From UBA5738 sp964470995 (GTDB lineage: Bacteria; Patescibacteriota; Minisyncoccia; Minisyncoccales; UBA5738), in NCBI GenBank assembly GCA_964470995.1, contig CAYYEP010000001.1, forward strand, positions 1-64,000: 64,000 nt of DNA. The letters are read 5' to 3'. The notes beneath the pieces were generated by a model, which saw only the letters and a list, made by a program, of their open reading frames with translations, searched no databases and was not told the DNA's origin. A program made the position numbers and the translations under genes. This document shows positions 1-8,078 of the stretch, piece after piece (within the stretch, counting starts at the first letter, position 1; every line of letters starts with the position of its first letter).

Positions 1-548
1 CCGGAAACCTTGAATTCTTCGCGTTTAGTGTTTTTTTCTTCTTTTTTTGTTGTCATACGCGTAGAACTATTGCTTAATACATTCTGTAACACGACATCAT
101 AATCTTGGAAACCGTTTTGTTTATAAAAAGCGATTCCCAAATGATTGAATACACTAGCCCTCACCGCGATATAATCCGCTTTCTTGGCCCGGCACCATTC
201 GAGGAAAGCTCCCGTCAGCCGCTTGCCAATCCCGTTATTCCGGTAAATTTCATCTACGAATATGCTATCAAGCTCGGCGCCGCGTCCAATTTTCCAAGAC
301 TCCTGCCGCAAACCGCCGCGCAAATAGCCAACCGTTTTCCCGGCCGTTTGAGCGATTACCGTAAAATAATCATCGCTATCGAGACATTTTTTAAAAATAT
401 CCATCCCCAAACCGTAGGTCCAATCCATATTCAAATTCGAATCATATTCCTGGCGCTCTTTTTTGAACAATTCAAAATTCAGACGCAGGACATCGTCCAA
501 ATCACCAACCGTTGCGCACCGGATATTAAACTCTTTTTTAACCACCAT
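1..548 (-). CDS. GNAT-family N-acetyltransferase, 3' end cut by window edge
   Basis: The frame is open from an ATG at 548 down to base 1 with no stop, so about 182 codons are visible and the C-terminus lies outside. The protein shows the GNAT acetyl-CoA loop RNNGIGKRL at about residues 105-113, followed by the usual FNHLGIAFYKQNGF segment near the end of the fold. A lysine/glutamate-rich tail continues past the domain and may be a linker to more sequence. It starts 6 bp after the stop of the phosphoribosyltransferase gene, which suggests one transcript. The substrate is unknown. Confidence 0.8.
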   Translation of the reverse strand, partial: MVVKKEFNIRCATVGDLDDVLRLNFELFKKERQEYDSNLNMDWTYGLGMDIFKKCLDSDDYFTVIAQTAGKTVGYLRGGLRQESWKIGRGAELDSIFVDEIYRNNGIGKRLTGAFLEWCRAKKADYIAVRASVFNHLGIAFYKQNGFQDYDVVLQNVLSNSSTRMTTKKEEKNTKREEFKVS

Positions 549-554
549 ATTTTT

Positions 555-983
555 TTAATTATCCCACGGGAAAATAACGTCATAATTAACATCTTTGACA
601 AACACCGCGAAATGAAATTCGGGCCGTACCGCGCCGATTATCCGGTACAATGCGAAAAAAGAAACTTCCGCCGGGTTGGTATTTTTTTCCAGATGATCTT
701 TCAAAAGCCACAGAGTCTTTCCGGAGCGAATAACGTCGTCGACAACCAGAACGTTTTTATTTTTAATCCATTCCGGACGGTCAAAATAAATTTTGTCGTT
801 TTTATCGATGTAGACAGCGACGAGGGGTTTATTTATCCGGGCGGCCAGCAACGCGGCCGGGATCAAGCCGCCCCGGCTTATCCCAACCACAAAATCTATT
901 CTTTCCGCCGGCGCGGCGTTGCTTTTGGCGAACCCTTCGACAATATTCTTTATTTCGGACAACCCGATTATTTCCTTTTCCAT
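555..983 (-). CDS. Phosphoribosyltransferase, XGPRT/HPRT-like
   Basis: 142 residues, type I phosphoribosyltransferase fold. The PRPP-binding loop VLVVDDVIRSGKT is at about 78-90 and the upstream GISRGGLIPA loop, which contacts pyrophosphate, is at 34-43. Members transfer ribose-5-phosphate from PRPP to a purine base, so purine salvage is the likely role. The hood region is short and does not identify the base. It lies 9 bp downstream of the C39-like gene and 6 bp upstream of the GNAT gene, all on the minus strand. Confidence 0.8.
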   Translation of the reverse strand: MEKEIIGLSEIKNIVEGFAKSNAAPAERIDFVVGISRGGLIPAALLAARINKPLVAVYIDKNDKIYFDRPEWIKNKNVLVVDDVIRSGKTLWLLKDHLEKNTNPAEVSFFALYRIIGAVRPEFHFAVFVKDVNYDVIFPWDN

Positions 984-991
984 ATTTTAAG

Positions 992-1612
992 CTATTTTTT
1001 GCCGAAAACCACCAAAATGTCGTCGTCGATTTCGGGTACTTTATAGGCTTTTTCGAACAAGCCTTTCGGGTATTTCATTTCCGCCCCCCGGTCGGGATCG
1101 TTGATCCAAACGCCATACCGGCTCATCCCAACAACGATCACCGAATGGCCGACAAACGAGCCCTTCCGACCGTAAAGGATTTGTGAATTCACGCACGTTA
1201 TCACCACGCATCCTTGCTTAACGTATTCCCCGATATCTTCGATCGAATGGCGGCGGATTTCGAATAGCTTTTTTCCTTTGGCGATCTTGGAGAAATACTC
1301 GTGGGTTTCCAAGTCGATATTTTTGATTACCTTATCGTAATCCTTACCGAATGAATTCCGGAAATATTTTATTATATTGCCGCGGGCATCGGGAATATCG
1401 ATACTCGAGTAGGCTTTTACCTCAAGACCCAGCTCATCCAAAGCGACCGCGTTTTGCTGGGGAAAGGTCCATTTACCCTCCTGGCGCTTTATCAGCGAGT
1501 TCATTTGTTCAATGGTGAATTCTTTATCCGGAAAATAGTATTTTAAAGCCATTACCATACAGGCTTGGCCACATTGTTTGCCTGGATTTTCCACAAATGG
1601 TATTTTTAGCAT
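992..1612 (-). CDS. Papain-like C39-type cysteine peptidase domain protein
   Basis: 206 residues. The N-terminal KQCGQACM (Cys14 as likely nucleophile), a later GHSVIVVG histidine near residue 155 and NDPD near 172 match the catalytic Cys, His and Asp of peptidase C39-like proteins. No ABC transporter domains or signal peptide are present, so it is a stand-alone cytosolic form, not a bacteriocin exporter. Its start at 1612 is only 44 bp from the divergent PAP2 start at 1657. A TATAAT on the minus strand (1648-1643) overlaps the PAP2 -10. The substrate is unknown. Confidence 0.65.
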   Translation of the reverse strand: MLKIPFVENPGKQCGQACMVMALKYYFPDKEFTIEQMNSLIKRQEGKWTFPQQNAVALDELGLEVKAYSSIDIPDARGNIIKYFRNSFGKDYDKVIKNIDLETHEYFSKIAKGKKLFEIRRHSIEDIGEYVKQGCVVITCVNSQILYGRKGSFVGHSVIVVGMSRYGVWINDPDRGAEMKYPKGLFEKAYKVPEIDDDILVVFGKK

Positions 1613-1620
1613 ATTCGTTT

Positions 1621-1650
1621 TTGTTTGCCATCGATTTAACGTATTATACT
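1621..1650 (+). promoter_or_regulatory. Divergent, near-leaderless promoter for PAP2 and the C39 gene
   Basis: TTGTTT (1621-1626) and TATACT (1645-1650) are spaced by 18 bp, and the PAP2 ATG is at 1657, six bases after the -10. Transcription would therefore start at or next to the start codon. No Shine-Dalgarno sequence is visible. The palindromic GTATTATAC core also gives a TATAAT facing the opposite way for the C39 gene. Confidence 0.45.
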
Positions 1651-1656
1651 GAATTT

Positions 1657-2373
1657 ATGGTAATAACCGATAAAGTCAAGCAATTGGTGGGTTTCGGGAA
1701 AACCTCCCGCGTGAGCATGCTCATCCTGTTGGAAATCGCCATGGGCTTTACTTTGGCGCTGATTTCACTTTGGGCTTTTGCCGAGATCGCCGATGAAGTT
1801 ATCGAAAAGGAAACTGCCGCATTGGATTGGGCGGTGCAAGGGGCGATCTACGGCTGGAGAAACCCTTCGTTGACCGGGATAATGTCGGATGTTTCTTTTT
1901 TGGGGTCAAAAGAATTTCTTTTCGCGGTATCGATCATCGTGATCGCGGTCTTTTGCGTAAAAAACAAGCGGCAGGCGGCAATTACCTACGCGGCGATATT
2001 ATTATTAAGTGCCGGACTGAATAACCTTATAAAATTCGCGGTCCACCGCGACCGGCCGGATAATTTGCCGTTGGAAGAAACCACCTTTTTCAGTTTCCCA
2101 TCGGGACATTCGATGAATTCGCTGGTATTTTACGGCCTTCTGGCTTATTTTGCCTACCATTACACCCGGAACAAAAAACTGGGCATTGCGGCCTATCTTG
2201 CCGCCGCGTTCATGGTTATTGCTATCGGCATTTCGCGTATATACCTAGGCGCGCACTATCCCACCGACGTCCTGGCGGGGTTTGTGGCCGGGATATGCGT
2301 TTTGTCTGCCGCGATCGCGATCGACAAAACCATCAAGTTGAACAAACTTATCAAGGAATCAAACAACCACTAA
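1657..2373 (+). CDS. PAP2-family membrane phosphatase
   Basis: 238 residues with about six membrane helices. The three PAP2 signatures are all present: KFAVHRDRP (126-134), PSGH (148-151) and SRIYLGAHYPTD (193-204), so the active site looks intact. Family members dephosphorylate phosphatidate, undecaprenyl pyrophosphate or related lipids at the outer membrane face. I chose the ATG at 1657 over one 60 bp upstream because the promoter -10 lies between them. It converges with the lipid kinase gene and overlaps it by 4 bp. A PAP2 phosphatase opposite a diacylglycerol-kinase-like gene suggests lipid phosphate recycling, which is inference. Confidence 0.85.
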   Translation: MVITDKVKQLVGFGKTSRVSMLILLEIAMGFTLALISLWAFAEIADEVIEKETAALDWAVQGAIYGWRNPSLTGIMSDVSFLGSKEFLFAVSIIVIAVFCVKNKRQAAITYAAILLLSAGLNNLIKFAVHRDRPDNLPLEETTFFSFPSGHSMNSLVFYGLLAYFAYHYTRNKKLGIAAYLAAAFMVIAIGISRIYLGAHYPTDVLAGFVAGICVLSAAIAIDKTIKLNKLIKESNNH

Positions 2374-3296
2374 TCGACGTCGACGAAATCATGGGGCACC
2401 ATCACCCGCAACGCGTTGGGATGGATTTTTATTATTGCCGGGGTTTTATGCGAAAATTCACCATCGATATCGATACGTTTGCGCGGCTGGGTTTCAAGGT
2501 AAAGTTCCGAGGTTTGGAGATATTCAATTTCCGGGAATTTCACGCGACCGTTAGTCAAAAGCGCGGCCCAAAATTTTAAAATTTGCACCCGATCCATCGA
2601 ATCCATTGTCAAAATCAATAGTTTTTTATTATCGATCTGGGCATCGGTAAGGATTTTGGAAGTGCCATAATGAGTACCATTGGCGATGATCACTTGATGG
2701 GTTTTGATCGATTTTTTAACGCCGCCAATTATCAGGTTACATTCAAAATACCGGTGCGTAAAAAACTGCCACAGCCCGGATAGGCCATAAGCCCCCACCC
2801 CGAGAAGCTTCTTTAACGGACGCGGCGCGAACCGCGCCACGTCGGCCGAAAAGCCGATCGTGGCCACATTGGCAAAATGATGCCCATCCACCTCGCCGAC
2901 ATCAATTTTGGCGATTTTTCCCTTGGTGATAATGTCCAAGGCGCCGTTAAGATCCAACGGGATTCCTAACGACCGGGCGAAGCTGTTGCCGGTGCCCAGA
3001 GGCAAAACCCCAAGCACAATATCGTTTTCAACAAAGAAATCGACCGCCGAACTGACCGTGCCATCGCCGCCGCCGATGATGATCAATTTATGGCCGCGGC
3101 CGATCGCTTCTTTAACAAATTCCGGCAGGCGCTTGGGATTGCGCACCGGATAAGCCGCGGCCAACCTGATGCCGCGGGCGTCCAAACCGTCCATCGCCCG
3201 AAAAAACAATTTTTCACCGCTACGGGAATAAGTATTCACTATCAGCACCGCGATTTTTTCTTCTTTTATCAATTGCCCCGATTTGTTGTTATCCAT
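2370..3296 (-). CDS. Diacylglycerol kinase-like lipid kinase (YegS/DgkB family)
   Basis: About 308 residues from the ATG at 3296. A TTG 48 bp further upstream would add 16 residues. The DAGK catalytic signature GGGDGT is at about 75-80, followed by PLGTGNSFAR at 99-108, which is the nucleotide-binding core of this superfamily with ATP-NAD kinases. The C-terminal beta-sandwich ends near the PAP2 stop. Likely role: phosphorylation of diacylglycerol or another lipid alcohol on the inner membrane face. The exact substrate cannot be read from sequence. Confidence 0.85.
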   Translation of the reverse strand: MDNNKSGQLIKEEKIAVLIVNTYSRSGEKLFFRAMDGLDARGIRLAAAYPVRNPKRLPEFVKEAIGRGHKLIIIGGGDGTVSSAVDFFVENDIVLGVLPLGTGNSFARSLGIPLDLNGALDIITKGKIAKIDVGEVDGHHFANVATIGFSADVARFAPRPLKKLLGVGAYGLSGLWQFFTHRYFECNLIIGGVKKSIKTHQVIIANGTHYGTSKILTDAQIDNKKLLILTMDSMDRVQILKFWAALLTNGRVKFPEIEYLQTSELYLETQPRKRIDIDGEFSHKTPAIIKIHPNALRVMVPHDFVDVD

Positions 3297-3374
3297 ATCT
3301 TTACCCAAAATTAACCGACATTTAGAAAAATCCTTTTTGATCAAGGCCGGCGCCCGGTCTTGAATCTTTGGGTG

Positions 3375-4583
3375 TTATTTTTTTGGTATTTTAACATGGC
3401 CGAAAACCCCATCGTAGCCGGCAATCAGCTCCACCCGACCTTCGCGGGCGTTGATAATTCCTTGGGCGATATCGGCCGAGGTTACATTTTCAAGGTCGGC
3501 GGCGGATGGACCGAGCAGGACGCAAAATTCGCCGCCAAAAGCTTTTACCAGTTTTTCGTATTCGGTTTTTACGCGCGGATTGGCCACTAATACCCCCAGA
3601 ACATCGGCGATTATTTCGGCTAAAGGAACCAGGCTTTTATAGGGAATGGCATTTTCGGGTTTGAATCCATCGGGCCGGTCGGCCAGCTCGCGGATACGAT
3701 TTAAGACACCGATAGTCAGCGGGCGGCCGCATTTGGGGCAAAGGTTATTATTGCGGGCCGCTTCTTCGGGTGTAAGCGAAACGCCGCAGTTGCGATGGCC
3801 ATCCAAATGGTATTTCCCTTCTTCGGGAAAAAATTCGATGGTGTACAAGAATTTTTGCGGGTCACGATTTTTGATAGCGGCAGCGATTCCGAAATAATCC
3901 AAGTCACAATCAAAAACGTTGACTTCACGGCCGATCTTTTCGGGAGAATGAGCGTCGGAATTGCTTAAAAGGGCAACGCGCCGGCCGTCAGCAATGCGCC
4001 ACAACATAGCCGGGTCGGCCGAAAGGCCGGTTTCAATGGCATAAATATATTTCGCATAATCTCCAAAACACTCTTCAAGGGAATCGAATCCCGATTTGGA
4101 ACCGAATACGCCAAACCATGGCGTCATAGCGTGCGCCGGCACCACCAAGCAGTCTTCGGACGCATCCAGAACTATTTTTAACAGCTCTTCGGAGCTGATC
4201 ATCAACGTTGGCCGGCCGTCGGCGGCTAAATTGGTTAACCCTCCCAGGCGGTGGCTTATTTTCTCAACTGACGCGATATCGGGTGCCAGGAGCGCGATAT
4301 GCACTTTGCGGGTACGGTCATTCTTGGAATAAACGCAACTGACTTCAGAAGAAAGCATAAACCGGGTACCGCTTTTAGATTCCTTCAAGACAAAAAGACC
4401 CGGCTCGACCGGGTTAAGCATTTCCTGAATTTCGCCAAACCAGGCCGGGTGGGTGAAATCCCCGGTTCCCATCAGCTTGATCCCTTTGGCGCGAGCCCAT
4501 AAGTCAAGCGATTGCAAGTTCATCCGGGGTGAAGTGGCTTGGGAGTATCTTGAGTGTATGTGTAAGTCAGCCGCAAATTTCAT
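3375..4583 (-). CDS. Endonuclease Q-like PHP-domain protein
   Basis: 402 residues. The N-terminal PHP metal site starts DLHIHSRYS (6-14), with further ligands in TGDFTHP (40-46), the PAHAMTPWFG stretch (149-158) and SNSDAHSP (207-214). A zinc-finger-like part follows with Cys266, Cys282 and Cys285, then a helical C-terminal region. This order matches EndoQ, which nicks DNA 5' of deaminated bases (uracil, hypoxanthine). The family is known mainly from Thermococcales and other archaea, with some bacterial members. A family-4 UDG gene lies 8 kb away, so two deamination-repair routes appear in the window. Confidence 0.8.
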   Translation of the reverse strand: MKFAADLHIHSRYSQATSPRMNLQSLDLWARAKGIKLMGTGDFTHPAWFGEIQEMLNPVEPGLFVLKESKSGTRFMLSSEVSCVYSKNDRTRKVHIALLAPDIASVEKISHRLGGLTNLAADGRPTLMISSEELLKIVLDASEDCLVVPAHAMTPWFGVFGSKSGFDSLEECFGDYAKYIYAIETGLSADPAMLWRIADGRRVALLSNSDAHSPEKIGREVNVFDCDLDYFGIAAAIKNRDPQKFLYTIEFFPEEGKYHLDGHRNCGVSLTPEEAARNNNLCPKCGRPLTIGVLNRIRELADRPDGFKPENAIPYKSLVPLAEIIADVLGVLVANPRVKTEYEKLVKAFGGEFCVLLGPSAADLENVTSADIAQGIINAREGRVELIAGYDGVFGHVKIPKK

Positions 4584-4832
4584 AGCAACTTTCGCGTTAA
4601 TAATTTAAAAAATGGAATTTTATTTTAACCCCTGCGGGGTTTGCCCAATCTTTGTCGTTAAAGCGTTCGGGTTCTTGTCGCCGTATATCAATACGGCTCC
4701 GGCNNNNNNNNNNNNNNNNNNNNNNNNNNNNNNNNNNNNNNNNNNNNNNNNNNNNNNNNNNNNNNNNNNNNNNNNNNNNNNNNNNNNNNNNNNNNNNNNN
4801 NNNTTATTCGCGAATTCAATCGTTGATTGTTT
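4584..4832. other. Gene-free stretch around scaffold gap 1 (N run 4704-4803)
   Basis: The N run of exactly 100 bases is a conventional placeholder, so the real distance is unknown. The left flank ends in a small hairpin (CCGTAT, ATCA loop, ATACGG, near 4680-4697). The two flanks share no sequence, unlike the gap at 39286. Open frames running through the Ns have no meaning. Confidence 0.9.
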
Positions 4833-5399
4833 TTAGAGTTTGGCGCGTTTGGCTTCTTTTATTTTTTCCTGGTGCACACGTTCGATTATTTTTTGCACCA
4901 GCGCGACAGGATCCGTGTCATAGGTAATTTTCTTCAGACTCCGAAAGGTGCCTTTTACAAGACCTGGGATTTTGTCGGCCGTGCCTCCCGAACCAAGGAG
5001 CACCCCGATAGGCTTTTTACATTCAACGGCAGTAGTAAATTCGTGCAGGGTGCCCATGCGGCCGCAGAGAATAATCACCGCGTCGGCCGACTTGGTCATA
5101 ATGATATCGCGGCCGGAATAATCGGCGCCGGTATAGATCATAACGTCAAAGACATCCGCCGGCAGGCGGTAACGCTTGATGTGCTCGACCTCGGATTCGG
5201 CCGGAGAAAAGCCGACATTAAAACCGCCCGCCTCTTTACAGCCAGCCGCGGCAAAATAAGGCACGCCGGTGGTCGCCCCGGAGACAAGAACGCAATGCGC
5301 GCGGGCAATCTCCTTGCCCACTTCTTTTGAAACCAGAATAATGTTGTCGCAACAGTGGCTTGTTTCAGCCGCCCCCGATACCGCGATCTTATATTGCAT
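4833..5399 (-). CDS. LOG/TIGR00725-like Rossmann nucleotide-binding protein
   Basis: 188 residues with a Rossmann-like fold. The segment GRMGTLHEF at 113-121 corresponds to the PGGxGTxxE motif of the LOG (lysine decarboxylase-like) superfamily, and VLVSGATTGVPYFAAAG at 37-53 is the nucleotide-binding loop. LOG enzymes are phosphoribohydrolases acting on nucleoside monophosphates. This branch, near TIGR00725, has no firm biochemical role. It ends next to scaffold gap 1 and starts about 165 bp downstream of the candidate ncRNA, with AT-rich spacer words between. Confidence 0.7.
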   Translation of the reverse strand: MQYKIAVSGAAETSHCCDNIILVSKEVGKEIARAHCVLVSGATTGVPYFAAAGCKEAGGFNVGFSPAESEVEHIKRYRLPADVFDVMIYTGADYSGRDIIMTKSADAVIILCGRMGTLHEFTTAVECKKPIGVLLGSGGTADKIPGLVKGTFRSLKKITYDTDPVALVQKIIERVHQEKIKEAKRAKL

Positions 5400-5564
5400 A
5401 TTTCAGATAATTTTCAATTTCCAATTTTTAAATTGAGCCCTCGGCGAAATCAAGGTTCCGCGCAGCGGGTTCTTATTTTCATTGAATTTCCAATGAATCA
5501 ATTTTCAAACGGAATTCGAATTTGCTTAATTTGTTAATTTTAACAAATGGGAGTGTTAAAGTGA

Positions 5565-5736
5565 AATAAAACAAAAAGCGCCCCGTTGAACGTGGTGCTC
5601 TTTGTTGAGGGGAACAATCCCTCGCAGAATCAGCCAAGCTATATAGTGCAATCTGGCAGAGACTGCATGGCCAAACTCAACCTCCTCCGCTGAAGAATTT
5701 TCTGCCTGTATTGGGTAAAAACCCTCATCCCCTCAC
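5565..5736 (-). ncRNA. Candidate structured ncRNA, about 175 nt (6S-like shape)
   Basis: On the minus strand an 8-bp closing stem pairs TGAGGGGA (5735-5728) with TCCCCTCA (5613-5606). Inside it GCAGAA (5705-5700) pairs with TTCTGC (5629-5624), and directly inside that TCAGC (5693-5689) pairs with GCTGA (5634-5630), leaving a 7-nt one-sided bulge. A 4-bp GGGT/ACCC hairpin sits near the 5' end. The 3' end is an imperfect 14-bp hairpin (5572-5604) followed by a U-rich run. A matched promoter lies just upstream. The length and long bulged hairpin recall 6S RNA, but no family signature confirms that. Confidence 0.5.
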
Positions 5737-5740
5737 TTGG

Positions 5741-5769
5741 TATTTAGCCGATTGAAAAGCGTTTGTCAA
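5741..5769 (-). promoter_or_regulatory. Promoter of the ncRNA candidate
   Basis: On the minus strand a consensus TTGACA (5769-5764) is followed after 17 bp by TAAATA (5746-5741). Transcription would begin near 5735, exactly where the closing stem of the candidate RNA starts. Confidence 0.55.
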
Positions 5770-5770
5770 A

Positions 5771-5916
5771 TAAATACCCCGGGGCAGAGCCCCGCGGTAT
5801 TTCTTTAACTCCGCTTACGCGGCGCGTTAGGAAAAGTAAGTTTTTAGCCTATACTACGCTACGGGCAGCTATTCATCCCCGCGGCAAAGCCGGCGGAGTA
5901 TTCCGGCAGATAAATG
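5771..5916. repeat. Long GC-rich palindromic repeat, copy 1
   Basis: Begins TAAATACCCC, contains the hairpin CGGGGC-AGA-GCCCCG, and ends with an ATTCATCCCCGCGGCAAAGC block and ATTCCGGCAGATAAAT. Closely related copies lie at 22054-22166 and (right half only) 57817-57888. A diverged end piece lies at about 25727-25765. This copy carries an insertion of about 35 bp in the middle relative to copy 2. No transposase is present, so it looks like a REP- or MITE-type non-coding repeat. Confidence 0.7.
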
Positions 5917-6000
5917 AATCTCCCCGGGGACAAACGCTACGGGATCTTGGTTGAACCGCCTTCCGCTTTGCTCCAGGCGTCCCCCGCATACTGCGGGGGA

Positions 6001-6077
6001 AAATCTTAATACCCCCCCCGATTACGGGAGGCGCCCCGCTGCAGTCGCGGCGGAAAACGCGCGGGGTATTAAGATTT
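6001..6077. repeat. 15-bp perfect inverted repeat with 47-bp centre
   Basis: AAATCTTAATACCCC (6001-6015) is exactly inverted at 6063-6077. The centre is very GC-rich and itself palindromic in parts. It could be a miniature mobile element end pair or a strong hairpin in a transcript through the region. Confidence 0.65.
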
Positions 6078-6324
6078 GTTCAATAAAGCAAAACATAGCT
6101 TCGGCTTGCCCAATAGGATTGCCTCCCGAGGTTGCGATCCCGAGAGACGAACGAAGGCTATGCGGATGCCGCCAATGCGGCATTGAAGAGCTTCCCAAGA
6201 GTAATTGCGGATTGCCCAAGAATTCATCATGTATCTGTTCTCCCTCGTTTTGTTCGGAATTTCTTGGATCGCCGGGCAAGCCTAGGATCTACAAATTAAT
6301 TGAGATAGAGGCAAAACCTAACAG

Positions 6325-6397
6325 TGCGCCCGACAGGAATCGAACCTGTAGTCCCCGGCTTCGGAGGCCAGTATTTTATCCATTAAACTACGGGCGC
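6325..6397 (-). tRNA. tRNA-Arg (anticodon CCG)
   Basis: The reverse complement folds as a cloverleaf with acceptor GCGCCCG/CGGGCGC, a T arm ending GGTTCGATTCC and a 7-base anticodon loop CTCCGAA reading CCG, which decodes CGG arginine. Discriminator base is A at 6325. The CCA end is not encoded. Confidence 0.95.
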
Positions 6398-6462
6398 GTA
6401 AAAATTCCGAATCGCGATTTATAATTAAATACAAAAATCTCAAATCGGTGATTCGAACCATT

Positions 6463-7185
6463 CTATTTTTCGCATTTTTTGGCGACGATGTAAAGGTTGG
6501 CTTCGCGGCTGCCCGCCTTGGAAATGCCGCTTTCTTCGATCTCGAATCCGTTCTCCCGGGCAAGTTTTTCCAGATCCCGGAGGCGGAAACGATGGACATA
6601 ACGTTTGTATTTCTTTTGCCAAGGGATGAAAAAATCCCCAAAATCGAGCTTTTCCAACCGTACCAATGCCTTGGCCTGCGCCGCCAGGAAATTTTTTACC
6701 CGGTGCCAATTCTTAACCTTAAGCATAGACCGGAACCGCAGATCCCAAACCATTATAAAAATACGGCCGCCGGGTTTTAGTGCCCGAAAAGCTTCCAGAA
6801 AGAATCTTCGGCGGTATTCCCGCGACGGAATGTGATGCAAGACCGCGATAGAAAAGAAAAGATCCAATTCGTTATTCTTGAACGGCAAAAACAGAGCATC
6901 TCCCACCGCGAAATCCCCTTCCGGATATTTTTGCTTGGATATTTCAACAAGCTTTGAGGAAATATCTATTCCGTGATACTTGGCGCCTTTTTGCGCAAAG
7001 ATCGGGTAATAGCGGCCATTACCACAGCCAACGTCAAGCACGTTATCACCTTTATGAACGCGGCCGATCAAAAGCCGCTCCATCTGGGTGGGAATGTAAC
7101 CGCGCGTCCGCGAAAAAGAATCGGCGAAGGCATCGTAGTTGTCTTTGGTCTTCCTTAACAGTTTGTCCGCATTCTTTGTATCCAT
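6463..7185 (-). CDS. Trm9/ALKBH8-like SAM-dependent methyltransferase
   Basis: 240 residues, class I methyltransferase. Motif I is VLDVGCGNGRY (49-59), the acidic end of strand 2 is GIDIS (72-76), motif II is GDALFLPF (95-102), then AVLHHI (114-119) and LKPGGRIFIMVWD. The start NYDAFADSFSRTR (16-28) and the LHHIPSREYRRRF segment resemble eukaryotic Trm9, which methylates the carboxymethyl group that Elp3 chemistry places on wobble uridine. An Elp3 gene is 3 kb away in this window. Assignment to the Trm9 group is by resemblance. A different methyl acceptor is possible. Confidence 0.65.
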   Translation of the reverse strand: MDTKNADKLLRKTKDNYDAFADSFSRTRGYIPTQMERLLIGRVHKGDNVLDVGCGNGRYYPIFAQKGAKYHGIDISSKLVEISKQKYPEGDFAVGDALFLPFKNNELDLFFSIAVLHHIPSREYRRRFFLEAFRALKPGGRIFIMVWDLRFRSMLKVKNWHRVKNFLAAQAKALVRLEKLDFGDFFIPWQKKYKRYVHRFRLRDLEKLARENGFEIEESGISKAGSREANLYIVAKKCEK

Positions 7186-7239
7186 AATTAGAATCGCGCG
7201 TTAAATTATTTTGTATTCGAGTTGCGGAGGTATTTCGAA

Positions 7240-7809
7240 TCAACAATTATTACCGACAAGCTTGCGGATTTCGTATCTCTCAAGACGCTGAACCGGTATC
7301 TGTTCGGCTTCATTGTCGCCCTGGCTGACAATCAGGCGGAACCACGGCGTATAAGCCTCCGGGTTTGTTTTCATATCGGTGCGCAAATCGACAAAGCTCA
7401 TCCATTTCCAGGCGTCGGCTTCTTCGGGATTTAGCCGGGGCTCGCCGTCGAACCGGCCGTAAAGCACATGGTCGTATTCATATTCAGTTAAATCTCCAAT
7501 TTTTACCCGGTAGATAAATTCAACACCAACCTCTTTAACGGGTATAGCAATTCCCATTTCTTCTTTCAAGCGCCGCCGGGCGGCCAATAGCAAATGATCA
7601 CCGGGCCGCGGATGGGAGCAACAAGCATTGCTCCATAAACCGGGGCAGGTATATTTTGACAGCGCCCGGCGCTGTAACAGCACTTCCCGACTGGAATTAT
7701 AAACCATAACGGAAAATGCGCGGTGCAAGACGCCGCGGCGGTGGACATCCATTTTTTCCGCGGCGCCTATGGGATTATTGTCTTCGTCAACCAAAAGGAT
7801 ATCATCCAT
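7240..7809 (-). CDS. idi: Isopentenyl-diphosphate delta-isomerase, type 1
   Basis: 189 residues, Nudix fold, similar in length to E. coli Idi (182). The active-site cysteine segment LWSNACCSHPRPGD (58-71) and the Nudix-type helix AARRRLKEEMG (76-86) are present, with the EYEYDHVLYG strand that carries the catalytic acid. The enzyme interconverts isopentenyl and dimethylallyl diphosphate using a divalent metal and flavin-free chemistry. No MEP or mevalonate genes are in the window, so the precursor source is not visible. Confidence 0.88.
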   Translation of the reverse strand: MDDILLVDEDNNPIGAAEKMDVHRRGVLHRAFSVMVYNSSREVLLQRRALSKYTCPGLWSNACCSHPRPGDHLLLAARRRLKEEMGIAIPVKEVGVEFIYRVKIGDLTEYEYDHVLYGRFDGEPRLNPEEADAWKWMSFVDLRTDMKTNPEAYTPWFRLIVSQGDNEAEQIPVQRLERYEIRKLVGNNC

Positions 7810-7852
7810 TATGCTTGCAATTTATGATTTATGAGTATAGAAATCGTATTTT

Positions 7853-8074
7853 TTATTCCGGGATGTTGAAAATCTTGTGGGATTCGTGCGCACCCTTAAT
7901 GAGGCGCACTTTGCCAGCGGGAACCGCGAAGTAAAATGCCAGCAACTCGATCGTGCGGGCATTGGCCAAGCCATTTTCCGGCTTTTCGCGCACACTCACA
8001 CTGAAAGCATCAGTGCCGGTTTGCGCCACTTTTTCTTCTTTGCTGCACGGATAAACATGAACTTTTATCAGCAT
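7853..8074 (-). CDS. DUF167/YggU family protein
   Basis: 73 residues, shorter than the usual 90-100 of the UPF0235 family. The C-terminal GKVRLIKGAHESHKIFNI pattern (strand, GxxSxxK-like turn, strand) is the recognisable family end. Its function is not established. The gene follows rlmN by 4 bp and precedes idi, probably in one transcript. Confidence 0.65.
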   Translation of the reverse strand: MLIKVHVYPCSKEEKVAQTGTDAFSVSVREKPENGLANARTIELLAFYFAVPAGKVRLIKGAHESHKIFNIPE

Positions 8075-8078
8075 ATTT

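Larger units (their letters stand above)
5400..6324. other. Gene-free region with ncRNA candidate and repeats
   Basis: No convincing protein gene is seen in about 925 bases. From left to right it holds an AT-rich spacer built from ATTTTCAATTTCC-like words (5403-5530), a candidate ncRNA on the minus strand (5565-5736), a copy of the long GC-rich repeat (5771-5916), a 15-bp perfect inverted repeat (6001-6077), and a stretch to tRNA-Arg in which I see nothing further. Open frames here overlap the palindromic repeats and lack ribosome binding sites. Confidence 0.7.

Noticed and set aside
105..1046. Long plus-strand reading frame of 313 codons
   Set aside because: It lies opposite the GNAT and phosphoribosyltransferase genes, which have clear motifs, and the product has no recognisable domain.
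5565..5736. Riboswitch of the LOG-like gene
   Set aside because: A terminator ends the RNA about 165 bp before the gene and no known aptamer core is seen. An independent ncRNA fits better, though an attenuator is not excluded.
5951..6424. A 157-codon plus-strand gene
   Set aside because: It runs through inverted repeats and into the tRNA-Arg and has no ribosome binding site.
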